Below are positions 1-7,945 of a stretch of 64,000 nt of DNA, in pieces (position 1 is the first letter of the stretch; every line of letters begins with the position of its first letter). The notes beneath the pieces are model-generated. The model searched no databases, was not told the origin of the DNA, and was given only the letters and a program-made list of their open reading frames with translations. A program made the position numbers and the translations under genes. Source of the stretch: JANNSX01 sp046348995. GTDB taxonomy: Bacteria; Pseudomonadota; Alphaproteobacteria; Rhizobiales; Hyphomicrobiaceae. The stretch is from positions 310,001 to 374,000 of the forward strand of contig JAXMDB010000004.1 of the NCBI GenBank assembly GCA_046348995.1. Direction: 5' to 3'.

Positions 1-1
1 C

Positions 2-856
2 GGGCTTGCGCTGAAGGCCGGCAACGCCGCGATCCTGCGCGCGGGCTCGGACAGCCTCGCCTCGGCGCTGGCCATCCATGCTGCACTCGTGGAAGGTCTC
101 CAGGCCGCGGGCCTCCCCGAGGCGGCGATCCAGGTCGTGCCGGTGCCGGACCGGGACGCGGTCGGGCTGATGCTCGCCGGTCTCGACGGCGCGATCGACG
201 TCATCGTCCCGCGCGGGGGCAAGAGCCTGGTCGAGCGCGTGCAGACAGAGGCACGCGTTCCCGTGTTCGCGCATCTGGAAGGCATCTGCCACGTCTATGT
301 CGACAAGGCCGCCGACCTCGGTATGGCCAAGCGCATCGCCGTCAACGCCAAGCTCCGGCGCACCGGCGTCTGCGGCTCGGCCGAGACGCTCATCGTCGAT
401 CGCTCAGGCCCGCCCGAGGTGCTGCCCGCGCTCGTGAAGGCGCTGCTCGACGCCGGCTGCGCGGTGCGCGGCGACAAGGCCGCGTGCGCCGCCGATCCGC
501 GGGTGACCCCGGCGAGCGACGCCGACTGGGGAACCGAGTATCTCGACGCGATCATCACGGTGGGTCTCGTCGACGGCGTGCCCGGCGCCGTCGCGCACAT
601 CGCCAAGTACGGCTCCGAGCATACCGAGAGCATCGTCACCGAGGACCACGCCGCCGCCGAGCGGTTCTTGAACGAGGTCGACTCGGCCATCGTGCTCTGG
701 AACGCGTCCACCCAGTTCGCCGACGGGGGCGAGTTCGGCATGGGCGCCGAGATCGGCATCGCCACGGGGCGGATGCATGCGCGCGGCCCCGTCGGCGTGG
801 AGCAGCTGACGAGCTTCAAGTATAAGGTCCGGGGCAGCGGCCAGATCCGGCCCTGA
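2..856 (+). CDS. proA: Gamma-glutamyl phosphate reductase, C-terminal part (cut by window edge)
   Basis: This is the C-terminal 284 residues of glutamate-5-semialdehyde dehydrogenase, which reduces gamma-glutamyl phosphate with NADPH in proline synthesis in the cytosol. The frame is open from base 2, so the start lies outside the window; the family is about 420 residues long. The segment HLEGICHVYVD carries the expected catalytic cysteine, and RRTGVCGSAETLIVD and the C-terminal GPVGVEQLTSFKYKVRG block are typical of ProA. It is followed by nadD after one inserted gene, as in many Rhizobiales. proC, the next enzyme of the pathway, lies far away at 42267. Confidence 0.95.
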   Translation, partial: GLALKAGNAAILRAGSDSLASALAIHAALVEGLQAAGLPEAAIQVVPVPDRDAVGLMLAGLDGAIDVIVPRGGKSLVERVQTEARVPVFAHLEGICHVYVDKAADLGMAKRIAVNAKLRRTGVCGSAETLIVDRSGPPEVLPALVKALLDAGCAVRGDKAACAADPRVTPASDADWGTEYLDAIITVGLVDGVPGAVAHIAKYGSEHTESIVTEDHAAAERFLNEVDSAIVLWNASTQFADGGEFGMGAEIGIATGRMHARGPVGVEQLTSFKYKVRGSGQIRP

Positions 857-864
857 GGAGGTCC

Positions 865-1302
865 ATGATGGGCGAGACGCCGAAGACGCTGACCGGGCGC
901 TGCCTGTGCGGCGACGTTCGCTTCGAGGCCGACGCACCGTTGCGGCCGGTGAGCGTCTGCCATTGCCGCCAGTGCGCGCAGTGGACGGGCTCGATGGTGA
1001 TGGCGACCTCGGTGCCCCTCGCGCGGTTCCGCTTCACGGCCGGCGAGGACACCGTCGCCTGGTATGCGGCCTCCGGCACCGCCAAGCGCGGCTTCTGCCG
1101 GCGCTGCGGCTCTAGCCTGTTCTGGAAGCCCAATGCGGGCGAGCGCATCGCGATTGCGGCCGGCAGCCTCGATCCGCCGACCGGGCTCAAGGTCGACCAC
1201 CACATCTTCGTCGCCGACAAATCGGACTACTACGACATCCACGACGGCCTGCCGCAGGAGGCGCAGTGGGGCGCGCCCGCCAAGGCCGCCGGCTCCGGAT
1301 GA
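865..1302 (+). CDS. GFA/CENP-V domain zinc protein
   Basis: A 145-residue protein of the glutathione-dependent formaldehyde-activating (GFA) fold family. Zinc-binding cysteines are visible as GRCLCGDVRF near the N-terminus, CHCRQC around residue 33 and CRRCGSSLFW around residue 77, the usual three-cluster pattern. The start ATG at 865 is preceded by GAGGAG a few bases upstream, and a second ATG follows at once. It begins 8 bases after proA ends and may be co-transcribed with it. Substrates of most family members are unknown; a carbon-sulfur lyase-like or formaldehyde-related role is only inferred from the family. Confidence 0.85.
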   Translation: MMGETPKTLTGRCLCGDVRFEADAPLRPVSVCHCRQCAQWTGSMVMATSVPLARFRFTAGEDTVAWYAASGTAKRGFCRRCGSSLFWKPNAGERIAIAAGSLDPPTGLKVDHHIFVADKSDYYDIHDGLPQEAQWGAPAKAAGSG

Positions 1303-1360
1303 GGGCGCGCCCAGTGCTGCGCCACCTCGCGTGCCGACAACCCCAGATTGCCGATCGGCA

Positions 1361-1601
1361 CTCCACCCACCCCAACCCTCCCCACGAGGGGGAGGGGGCA
1401 CGAGCATCGTACGTCCCTCGCGCTGCCATAGCCGAACATCCTGACAGGCATCGTCATCGTACCGAAGCCTCGGCGGGCGTCGCCGTAGCCGCTCACGTCG
1501 GCGGCTTACGCGATGTCCACTCAATCGGCGCGCCCTGCGTTCGGCCCGGCCCCTCCCCGTCGTCCCCTCCCCCTCGTGGGGAGGGACAGGGTGGGGGGAC
1601 G
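1361..1601. repeat. Palindromic repeat with inverted arms in the gene-free stretch 1303-1648
   Basis: The 346-base gap between the GFA gene and nadD holds no convincing gene. Its two ends carry C/G-rich arms (about 1363-1400 and 1560-1600) that are reverse complements over about 22 bases. Each arm is itself palindromic (CCCTCCCC with GGGGAGGG). The arms resemble those of the 150-bp elements at 14473 and 53478, so this may be a diverged relative. Confidence 0.6.
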
Positions 1602-1648
1602 AGCCCGATACCCGACGTCGCGCAATCGCGCTCGCCACGAGCCCAGCC

Positions 1649-2275
1649 ATGACCACGCGCCGCCCGCTCGCAGCCCTGCCGCATGCCGAGCCCGGCATGC
1701 GCATCGGGCTGCTCGGCGGCAGCTTCAATCCGCCCCATGCCGGTCACCGGCATGTCAGCGTGGAAGCCATGCGGCGGCTCGGGCTCGATCAGGTCTGGTG
1801 GCTCATTTCGCCGGGCAACCCGTTGAAAAGCCACGACGGTCTGCCTTCGATCGAGGAGCGGATAGCTGCCGCGATCGACGTGTCCGCGCATCCCAGGATC
1901 ATCGTCACCGGTTTCGAGCAGGCGCTCGGCTCCCCCTATACGGCCGAGACGCTCGGCACCTTGAAGCGCCGCTTGCCGCTCGTCCGGTTCGTCTGGCTGA
2001 TGGGGGCGGACAACCTGGCTCAGATTCATCGCTGGCGGCAGTGGCAGAGGATCTTTGCGACCGTCCCCGTCGCCGTGCTCGACCGGCCGGGATGGCGGCA
2101 TAAGGCGCTCGCCTGCCCGGCGGCGAGCCTCCTGCGCCACCGGCAGCTGCCCGAGGCGGAGGCCCGGGCGCTCGCCCTCGCCGCTCCCCCCGCCTGGGCG
2201 TTCCTTTCGATCCAGCTCTCGAGCCTCTCCTCGACCGAGTTGCGCCGGCAACGATCGCGCCGGCGGCATCGGTAG
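1649..2275 (+). CDS. nadD: Nicotinate-nucleotide adenylyltransferase
   Basis: Converts nicotinate mononucleotide and ATP to deamido-NAD in NAD synthesis. The N-terminal GLLGGSFNPPHAGH block holds the nucleotidyltransferase HxGH motif, and SSLSSTELR near the C-terminus matches the ISSTxxR motif. Length (208 residues) fits the family. A second in-frame ATG at 1697 lies directly before the conserved core (MRIGLLGG) and is an equally plausible start; neither has a strong ribosome-binding site. The order proA-nadD-rsfS-rlmH is conserved in Rhizobiales, though 305 bases separate this gene from rsfS. Confidence 0.93.
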   Translation: MTTRRPLAALPHAEPGMRIGLLGGSFNPPHAGHRHVSVEAMRRLGLDQVWWLISPGNPLKSHDGLPSIEERIAAAIDVSAHPRIIVTGFEQALGSPYTAETLGTLKRRLPLVRFVWLMGADNLAQIHRWRQWQRIFATVPVAVLDRPGWRHKALACPAASLLRHRQLPEAEARALALAAPPAWAFLSIQLSSLSSTELRRQRSRRRHR

Positions 2276-2580
2276 CGAGCCTATTGGCTTTGAGCACGTT
2301 CTTGCGGCCAACCGGCGCCCGCTTCGCCGGAACGTGCTCTTGCGGCCCTGAAACCACAGTTCAGCCCTCGTTCAGTGCAACCGTGCTCAGGTGTTGAACG
2401 TAAAGCTGAGGCCCATATATATTGGTGTCGCATCGCTAGGGTATCTGTGTCTTGCCCAGTCCGGGCCGATGCGCCGAAACGAACGGGCAGACTTGGACAG
2501 GTACGTGACGAAAGGACCAGCACCTGACAACTGAAACCACCTCCGGGCGGGCTCGCAGGAGCCAGCCGAAGGCCGACTTC

Positions 2581-2940
2581 GTGCCGCCGCGCGCGAGCTC
2601 GGCCAACCTCGATGGCCTCGTCCTCGCAACGCTCGAGGACGCCAAAGCCGAGGAGATCGTGTCCATCGACCTCGCAGGTAAGTCGTCGATCGCCGACACG
2701 ATGATCATCGCCTCCGGACGCTCCCAGCGCCATGTGGGCGCCATCGCCGACCAGCTCCAGAAAAAGCTCAAGGACTCCGGCTACTCCCGCGTCAGGGTGG
2801 AAGGCATGCCGGCCTGCGACTGGGTGCTGATCGACGCCGGCGACGTCGTCGTGCATGTGTTCCGGCCCGAGGTTCGCGTCTTCTACAATCTCGAGAAGAT
2901 GTGGTCGGCCGATCGTCCCCCGGAGAGCCTGGTCTCGTAA
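2581..2940 (+). CDS. rsfS: Ribosomal silencing factor RsfS
   Basis: RsfS (Iojap/YbeB family) binds ribosomal protein L14 and blocks subunit joining under nutrient limitation. The core EEIVSIDLAGKSSIADTMII-type block, the HVGAIADQLQ segment and the C-terminal DWVLIDAGDVVVHVF are typical of the family. The GTG at 2581 gives 119 residues and has GAAGG 8 bases upstream. An in-frame CTG at 2524, preceded by AAAGGA at 2511-2516, would add 19 residues (LTTETTSGRARRSQPKADF) and is discussed as a finding. It runs directly into rlmH 21 bases downstream. Confidence 0.92.
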   Translation: MPPRASSANLDGLVLATLEDAKAEEIVSIDLAGKSSIADTMIIASGRSQRHVGAIADQLQKKLKDSGYSRVRVEGMPACDWVLIDAGDVVVHVFRPEVRVFYNLEKMWSADRPPESLVS

Positions 2941-2961
2941 GGGCCGGTTCGGAGCCAAGCG

Positions 2962-3444
2962 ATGCGGCTTATGATTGCGGCCATCGGCCGGCTGAAGGCC
3001 GATGGCGAGCGTGAGCTCGTCGCGCGCTATGCCGAGCGCATCGACGGGCTCGGACGCGCCCACGCGCTCGGACCCCTCAAGATCACGGAAATCGCCGAAA
3101 GCCGGGCGGCCAGCGCGGCCGAGCGCAAAACCGAGGAAGCCGCAGCCCTCCTCAAGGCCACGGCCGAGCGCGGCAAGCTCGTTGCCCTGGACGAGCGCGG
3201 CAAGCCGATGACCTCCCGCGCCTTTGCCGATCTGATGCGCCGCGAGCGCGATGCCGGAACGCCCGAGCTCGCCTTCGTCATCGGTGGCCCGGACGGCCAC
3301 GGCGAGGCGCTTCTCGCCCGCGCGCCGATCAAGCTTTCGCTCTCCGCCATGACGCTTCCGCACGCGCTCGCGCGGGCCGTGCTCGCCGAGCAGATCTACC
3401 GCGCCGTGACGATCCTCGCCGGTCATCCCTATCATCGGGACTGA
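2962..3444 (+). CDS. rlmH: 23S rRNA pseudouridine-1915 N3-methyltransferase
   Basis: RlmH is a SPOUT-fold methyltransferase that modifies pseudouridine 1915 in helix 69 of 23S rRNA, using S-adenosylmethionine on the assembled ribosome. The SAM-binding knot is visible as FVIGGPDGHG around residue 107, and the protein ends in HPYHRD, the usual C-terminal YHR signature. Length (160 residues) is normal. It sits 21 bases after rsfS, a pairing widely conserved in bacteria. Confidence 0.95.
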   Translation: MRLMIAAIGRLKADGERELVARYAERIDGLGRAHALGPLKITEIAESRAASAAERKTEEAAALLKATAERGKLVALDERGKPMTSRAFADLMRRERDAGTPELAFVIGGPDGHGEALLARAPIKLSLSAMTLPHALARAVLAEQIYRAVTILAGHPYHRD

Positions 3445-3462
3445 GGCCGGGGTATTCACACT

Positions 3463-3566
3463 AGAGCGGCGTGCGCAAAAGTGTGCCGCGGTTTTGCGCC
3501 AAACGCCGCGACAAACCAAAGAGCTAGCGCATCGTGCGGACTCGGGTTTTGTGCACGATGCGCTAG
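3463..3566. repeat. Dispersed intergenic repeat with a 14-bp hairpin
   Basis: The gap between rlmH and the EnvC-like gene contains a perfect 14-base inverted repeat, CTAGCGCATCGTGC at 3524-3537 pairing with 3553-3566 around a 15-base loop. The preceding stretch (GCGGTTTTGCGCCAAACGCCGCGACAAACC) is related, in inverse orientation, to sequence at 43130-43185 before the TetR gene. There is no T-tract, so this is better seen as a repeat than a terminator. Confidence 0.6.
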
Positions 3567-3629
3567 AATCGCCTTATTCGTCATCGACACAGGCGGTCGG
3601 GGATATCGTTTCACCGGAGTGAACCCGAG

Positions 3630-5072
3630 GTGCTCGCGCCCTCGCATCGGCAGCGTCGTCTCGGCATGGCCGCATCCGTGGCCGTGGCGCTCGCGCTCGC
3701 GTCGCATCCGGCAGCAGCGCAGACCGAGCAAACGCTCAAGAAGGACAGCGCCGCCCAGTCGCTCGAGCAGGCGAACCAGAGCCTCGAGGCGACGCAAACG
3801 CGCACCCAGGAGCTCGAATCGCAGCGGAAGTCGCTCGGCAAGGAAATCGCCCAGCTCAACCGCCAGATCATCGAGACCGCCTCGCGCGTGCAAGACAGCG
3901 AGTTGAGGCTCACCGAGCTCGAGCGCAGCCTGACCGAGCGCGAGGCGCGCCGCAAAGGTTTCGAGGCCGAGTTCGGGCGCGAGGCCAAGAAGCTCAGCGC
4001 CATCCTGGTGTCGCTCCAGCGCATGGGTGCCAATCCGCCGCCGGCGATCATCACGCATCGCCGCGACGCGCTCTCGATGGTGCGCAGCGCGCTGATGCTC
4101 TCCAAGATTTTCCCGCAATACCGCGACCAGGCGGTGGCGCTCAGGCACAAGCTCGAAACGCTCGACGAGGCGATCGTCGCCGAGCGGACCGAGCGCGACA
4201 AGGTCAAAGGCCAGCGCGACAGTCTCGATGCCGACCGGGCCGGCCTCGAAAAGCTCATGGAGACCAAGCAGGTCGCCATGGCCGATGCCGACAAGGAGCT
4301 CCAAGGCGTTCGCGAGCTCGCCAAGGTCCAGGCCAAGCAGGTCACCGACACGCGCGAGCTCGTGCGCAAGCTCGACGCGGAGATCGCGGAGAAGACGACG
4401 CTCGGCGCCTACGAGACCGAGCTGGCGCTGTCGGCCGCCAAACCTGCGCTCGACGCAGCGCCGGGGGCCGCGGCGCCGGAGCCGGCCGAGACTGCGCCGC
4501 CGCAGACACCCGAGGCCACCGCCTCGCTCGCCGCGCCGCCCGCCGAGGCGCCTGCGTCCGAAGAGCCCAATCTCGGCAAGCCGCTCGCAGCCGACGTCGC
4601 CTTCCTCGACCCCGGCCGCATCAAGCCGGCGATGCCCTTCGGCGACGCGAAAGGCCGCTTGCCGATCCCGGTCAGCGGCGATCGGGTGCTCGCCTTCGGC
4701 CAGCAGACCCGCTCGGGATCGAAATCCAAGGGCGTCGCGTTCGCCACCCGTGAGGAAGCGCAGATCACATCTCCGTGCGATGGCTGGGTGGTCTACGCCG
4801 GCGAGTTCAGAAGCTACGACCAAGTCTTGATCATCAATGCCGGTGGCGGCTATCATCTGCTGCTCGCCGGAATGGCGCAGATCAACGTGCAGGTCGGACA
4901 GTTCGTGCTGTCGGGCGAGCCGGTCGGCAAGATGGGCAAGGCGAGGGTCGCGGCCGGCAAGGACGGCAACCCGGCACGCCCGATATTTTATCTCGAGCTT
5001 CGCTCCAAGGAGCGGCCGATCAATCCGGACCCGTGGTGGGGTCCCAGCGGTCAGAAGGTGGCAAACGGATGA
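3630..5072 (+). CDS. EnvC-like murein hydrolase activator with degenerate LytM domain
   Basis: A 480-residue exported protein: signal peptide at residues 1-31 (basic HRQRRLG, then a hydrophobic core ending HPAAAQ), a long Gln/Glu-rich coiled coil at about 33-265, an Ala/Pro-rich linker at about 265-320 and a C-terminal LytM (M23) domain. The domain keeps the fold signature (SPCDGWVVYAG, VLIINAGGGYHLL) but the metal ligands are not complete: the HxxxD site reads KGVAFAT and the HxH site reads HLLLAG. This matches EnvC, which activates amidases rather than cutting peptidoglycan. The GTG at 3630 is preferred over ATG 3666 because it supplies the basic n-region. Its stop overlaps the ctpA start. 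Confidence 0.85.
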   Translation: MLAPSHRQRRLGMAASVAVALALASHPAAAQTEQTLKKDSAAQSLEQANQSLEATQTRTQELESQRKSLGKEIAQLNRQIIETASRVQDSELRLTELERSLTEREARRKGFEAEFGREAKKLSAILVSLQRMGANPPPAIITHRRDALSMVRSALMLSKIFPQYRDQAVALRHKLETLDEAIVAERTERDKVKGQRDSLDADRAGLEKLMETKQVAMADADKELQGVRELAKVQAKQVTDTRELVRKLDAEIAEKTTLGAYETELALSAAKPALDAAPGAAAPEPAETAPPQTPEATASLAAPPAEAPASEEPNLGKPLAADVAFLDPGRIKPAMPFGDAKGRLPIPVSGDRVLAFGQQTRSGSKSKGVAFATREEAQITSPCDGWVVYAGEFRSYDQVLIINAGGGYHLLLAGMAQINVQVGQFVLSGEPVGKMGKARVAAGKDGNPARPIFYLELRSKERPINPDPWWGPSGQKVANG

Positions 5073-6433
5073 TGCGCAAGAGCGACTACGCGTTCTGGAC
5101 ATTCCTGGTCCTGTCGGTGTTCGCCGCCGGCACCACGGTGTTCAACGTCACCACGCAGTCGGCGACGAAGCCGAACGCCGATCTCTATCGCCAGCTCGAC
5201 CTGTTCGGCGACGTCTTCGAGCGCGTGCGCGCCGACTACGTCGAGAAGCCCGACGACGCGGCGATGATCGAGAATGCCATCAACGGCATGCTGTCCTCGC
5301 TCGACCCGCACTCGTCCTACATGAACGCCAAGAACTTCACCGACATGCAGGTGCAGACCCGCGGCGAGTTCGGCGGGCTCGGCATCGAGGTGACAATGGA
5401 GAACCAGGTCGTCAAGGTCGTGTCGCCGATCGAGGACACGCCGGCGGCCAAGGCCGGCATCATGGCCAACGACCTCATCACGGCGCTCGACGGCGAGCAG
5501 ATCCAGGGCCTGACGCTCGAGCAGGCGGTCGACAAGATGCGCGGCCCCGTCAACTCACCGATCACGCTGACGATCTTCCGCAAGGGCGTCGAGCAGCCGT
5601 TCGACGTGAAGGTCACGCGCGACATCATCCGCATCAATCCGGTGAAGTGGAGCGTGGAGGATGACGTCGGCTACATCCGCCTGACCGCCTTCAACGAGCA
5701 GACCCACGACAACCTCGTCAAGGCGGTGACGGATCTCAAGGGCAAGATCGGGACTAAGCTCAAGGGCTGGGTGATCGATCTCAGGAACAATCCGGGCGGC
5801 CTCCTCGATCAGGCGATCGCGGTCTCCGACGACTTCCTCGAGCAGGGCGCGATCGTCATCACGCGCGGCCGCAACGAGAACGAGACGCAGCGCTCGAACG
5901 CCCGCGAGGGCGATGTGGTCGACGGCAAGAAGGTGGTGGTGCTGATCAACGGCGGCTCGGCCTCCGCGTCCGAGATCGTCGCCGGCGCTCTCCAGGACCA
6001 CAAGCGGGCGACGATCATCGGCACGCGCAGCTTCGGCAAGGGCTCCGTGCAGACGATCATCCCGCTCGGCGCCAACGGCGCGCTTCGTCTGACGACGGCC
6101 CGCTACTACACGCCGGCCAATCGCTCGATCCAGGCCAAGGGCATCGTTCCCGACGTGGTCGTCGAGGAGGAGCTGCCGGACGAGCTGAAGAATGCCGAGA
6201 AGCCGCGTGGCGAGGCCGACCTGCGCGGTCACCTCAAGAACAGCGAGGAAGGCGAGGAGCAGTCCGGCTCGTCGTCCTACGTGCCGAAGGAAAAAGAGAA
6301 GGACACGCAGCTGAAGTATGCGCTCAACCTGCTGCGTGGCGTCGCCCAGGCGACGACACCGCCGGCCGCTGGCGGCACGGCGCAGCCGGCGACCGGGACC
6401 GATGGATCGCAGCCGGCGACGGTTCCGAACTGA
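5069..6433 (+). CDS. ctpA: C-terminal processing protease (S41)
   Basis: A 454-residue periplasmic serine protease. It has an N-terminal membrane anchor/signal (FWTFLVLSVFAAGTTVF), a helical region with the conserved DPHSSYM, a PDZ domain at about 95-175 (GGLGIEVTMEN, PAAKAGIMANDLI) and an S41 core. The catalytic Ser lies in NGGSASASEIVAGAL and the Lys in GTRSFGKGSVQT, forming the Ser-Lys dyad. The ATG at 5069 overlaps the TGA of the EnvC-like gene (ATGA), so the two are translationally coupled; this pairing is conserved in Alphaproteobacteria. A longer in-frame extension upstream overlaps the EnvC-like gene and is rejected. The C-terminal tail is Ala/Gly/Thr-rich. Confidence 0.95.
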   Translation: MMRKSDYAFWTFLVLSVFAAGTTVFNVTTQSATKPNADLYRQLDLFGDVFERVRADYVEKPDDAAMIENAINGMLSSLDPHSSYMNAKNFTDMQVQTRGEFGGLGIEVTMENQVVKVVSPIEDTPAAKAGIMANDLITALDGEQIQGLTLEQAVDKMRGPVNSPITLTIFRKGVEQPFDVKVTRDIIRINPVKWSVEDDVGYIRLTAFNEQTHDNLVKAVTDLKGKIGTKLKGWVIDLRNNPGGLLDQAIAVSDDFLEQGAIVITRGRNENETQRSNAREGDVVDGKKVVVLINGGSASASEIVAGALQDHKRATIIGTRSFGKGSVQTIIPLGANGALRLTTARYYTPANRSIQAKGIVPDVVVEEELPDELKNAEKPRGEADLRGHLKNSEEGEEQSGSSSYVPKEKEKDTQLKYALNLLRGVAQATTPPAAGGTAQPATGTDGSQPATVPN

Positions 6434-6538
6434 CCGATCGGCTGGCGGCGTTTGCCGCCATCGCGCGTGATGAAGAAGGCCCGGGCGGGCCTAGGCTCCC
6501 GCCCGGCGCGAAGAGATCGAAGCGCTGAGGGGACGCGA

Positions 6539-6916
6539 ATGAAGTCGCTGGTCTTCATGATGATGCTGTCGATGTTCCTGGTCTCGGCCGGCGTCGTCTA
6601 TCTGTCGATCAACCGCGACCCGCTCGGCGGCGTGCCGCATGTCGACGTGCCGCTCGATCCGGCCCCACCGGAGCAAGCCGCGGCAGCACCCGCCGCCCCG
6701 GCCGCGGACACGGCGACGGCCGATCCGGCTGGCGTGGATCCGGCTGCGAGCGATCCCGCTGCGAGCGATCCCGCAGCATTGACGATCGGCGCGCCCTCGA
6801 CGGAGGCCAACACCAACAGCGACGAGCCGCTGACGGTCACGACCTTCCCCATCCCCGATCCCAACGCTCCTGCGACGGCCGGCGATGCCGCAGCGACGAC
6901 CGACACCGGACAGTAG
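6539..6916 (+). CDS. Small membrane-anchored Ala/Pro/Asp-rich protein
   Basis: A 125-residue protein of unknown function. An N-terminal hydrophobic segment (residues 2-24, MMMLSMFLVSAGVVYLSI) is followed by a low-complexity Ala/Asp/Pro/Thr-rich tail with a short tandem repeat (DPAASDPAASDPAAL). The start ATG at 6539 has GAGGGGA 5-6 bases upstream, better than an upstream in-frame start. It lies between ctpA and rppH, a slot where relatives often encode a divergent polysaccharide deacetylase; no deacetylase residues are present here. A periplasmic tethered role is inferred only from topology. Confidence 0.7.
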   Translation: MKSLVFMMMLSMFLVSAGVVYLSINRDPLGGVPHVDVPLDPAPPEQAAAAPAAPAADTATADPAGVDPAASDPAASDPAALTIGAPSTEANTNSDEPLTVTTFPIPDPNAPATAGDAAATTDTGQ

Positions 6917-6938
6917 CGCCGCGCCAGATCAGGCTCCC

Positions 6939-7442
6939 ATGACCAAGCGCCCGGCGCCGACTGCCTATCGCCCCTGCGTCGGCATCATGCTGCTCAGCGC
7001 CAAGGGCGATGTCTTCGTCGGGCGGCGGCGCGACATGCCCTCCGACGAGGGTGGCGCCAACTTCTGGCAGATGCCGCAGGGCGGCATCGACCGCGACGAG
7101 GATCCGGCGAAGGCCGCCTTCCGCGAGCTCTACGAGGAGACCGGCATTCGCTCTGCGACCATCCTCGCCGAGAGCGCCCGTTGGCATCGCTACGACCTTC
7201 CCCCGCATCTCATCGGCGTCTCCTGGGGCGGCCGGTACCGCGGCCAGGAGCAGAAGTGGTTCGCGATGCGCTTCACCGGCGCCGACAGCGAGATCGACCT
7301 CGCGCCCCCCGGTCACAAGGCGGAGTTCGATCTCTGGCAATGGGCGCCGATCGATACGCTCACGAGCCTGATCGTGCCCTTCAAGCGCGCCCTGTATGCC
7401 GAGGTCATCGCCGAGTTTCGTCCCCTGGCGGCGCCCGCATGA
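6939..7442 (+). CDS. rppH: RNA pyrophosphohydrolase, Nudix family (copy 1)
   Basis: A 167-residue Nudix hydrolase of the RppH/IalA group, which removes pyrophosphate from 5' ends of mRNA or cleaves dinucleoside polyphosphates. The Nudix box is complete: GGIDRDEDPAKAAFRELYEETGI (about residues 47-69). The flanking YRPCVGIMLL, FWQMPQGG and PFKRALYAEV blocks are RppH-specific. The ATG at 6939 gives the family-typical N-terminus; an upstream in-frame extension is not needed. Its stop overlaps the start of a second RppH-like gene, so both are expected to be made together. Confidence 0.93.
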   Translation: MTKRPAPTAYRPCVGIMLLSAKGDVFVGRRRDMPSDEGGANFWQMPQGGIDRDEDPAKAAFRELYEETGIRSATILAESARWHRYDLPPHLIGVSWGGRYRGQEQKWFAMRFTGADSEIDLAPPGHKAEFDLWQWAPIDTLTSLIVPFKRALYAEVIAEFRPLAAPA

Positions 7443-7942
7443 CGACGGCCGCCAAAGGCTACCGGCCGAATGTCGGCATCGCGTTGTTCAACGCGGCCGG
7501 CTTCGTGCTGATCGGGCGCGCCGAGAGCGCCGGCCCCGAGATCGTCGAGCCCGGGCGCGACTGGCAGATGCCGCAAGGCGGCATCGACGGCACGGAAGAG
7601 ATCGTCGCTGCCGCGCAGCGCGAGGTGTTCGAGGAGACAAACGCGCGCTCGGTCGAGCTGCTTGGGCTGACGGACGACTGGTGGCAGTACGACTTCCCGC
7701 CCTACAATGGCCCGCCACACAAGCTGACGCCCTTCCGCGGACAGCGTCAGCGGTGGGTCGCCTTCCGCTTTACGGGCGACGACTCCGAGATCGACGTCAC
7801 CCGCCCCGGAAACGGTCAGCCGCAAGAATTTTTCGAGTGGCGGTGGGAGCGCCTCGCGCGCACGCCCGATCTCGTCGTCAGCTTCAAGCGAGACGTCTAT
7901 CTCAAGGTCGCCGAAGCCTTCCGCCCGTTCGCGGCAATCTAG
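7439..7942 (+). CDS. RNA pyrophosphohydrolase-like Nudix protein (copy 2)
   Basis: A 167-residue paralogue of the preceding gene, starting at an ATG that overlaps its TGA. It has the same architecture: YRPNVGIALFN, WQMPQGG, a Nudix box with GGIDGTEEIVAAAQREVFEETN (the last position is Asn-Ala rather than Gly-Ile) and a C-terminal SFKRDVYLKV. RppH-specific blocks are kept, but the N-terminal loop (ESAGPEIVEPGRDW) differs. A tandem duplication with divergence of substrate or regulation is inferred. The downstream HAD phosphatase begins 3 bases later. Confidence 0.88.
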   Translation: MTTAAKGYRPNVGIALFNAAGFVLIGRAESAGPEIVEPGRDWQMPQGGIDGTEEIVAAAQREVFEETNARSVELLGLTDDWWQYDFPPYNGPPHKLTPFRGQRQRWVAFRFTGDDSEIDVTRPGNGQPQEFFEWRWERLARTPDLVVSFKRDVYLKVAEAFRPFAAI

Positions 7943-7945
7943 GTC

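Noticed and set aside
295..1728. Minus-strand open frame of 477 codons across proA, the GFA gene and the first intergenic repeat
   Set aside because: It crosses two well-supported plus-strand genes and a palindromic repeat and has no recognisable domain.
4775..5068. N-terminal extension of ctpA upstream of 5069
   Set aside because: The extension lies out of frame over the EnvC-like LytM domain and has no homologous features; the ATGA overlap start is typical.
3456..5102. Long minus-strand open frame (548 codons) over the EnvC-like gene
   Set aside because: Shadow of a GC-rich gene: biased Arg/Leu/Gly composition, no family features and no ribosome-binding site, while the plus strand has clear EnvC-like architecture.
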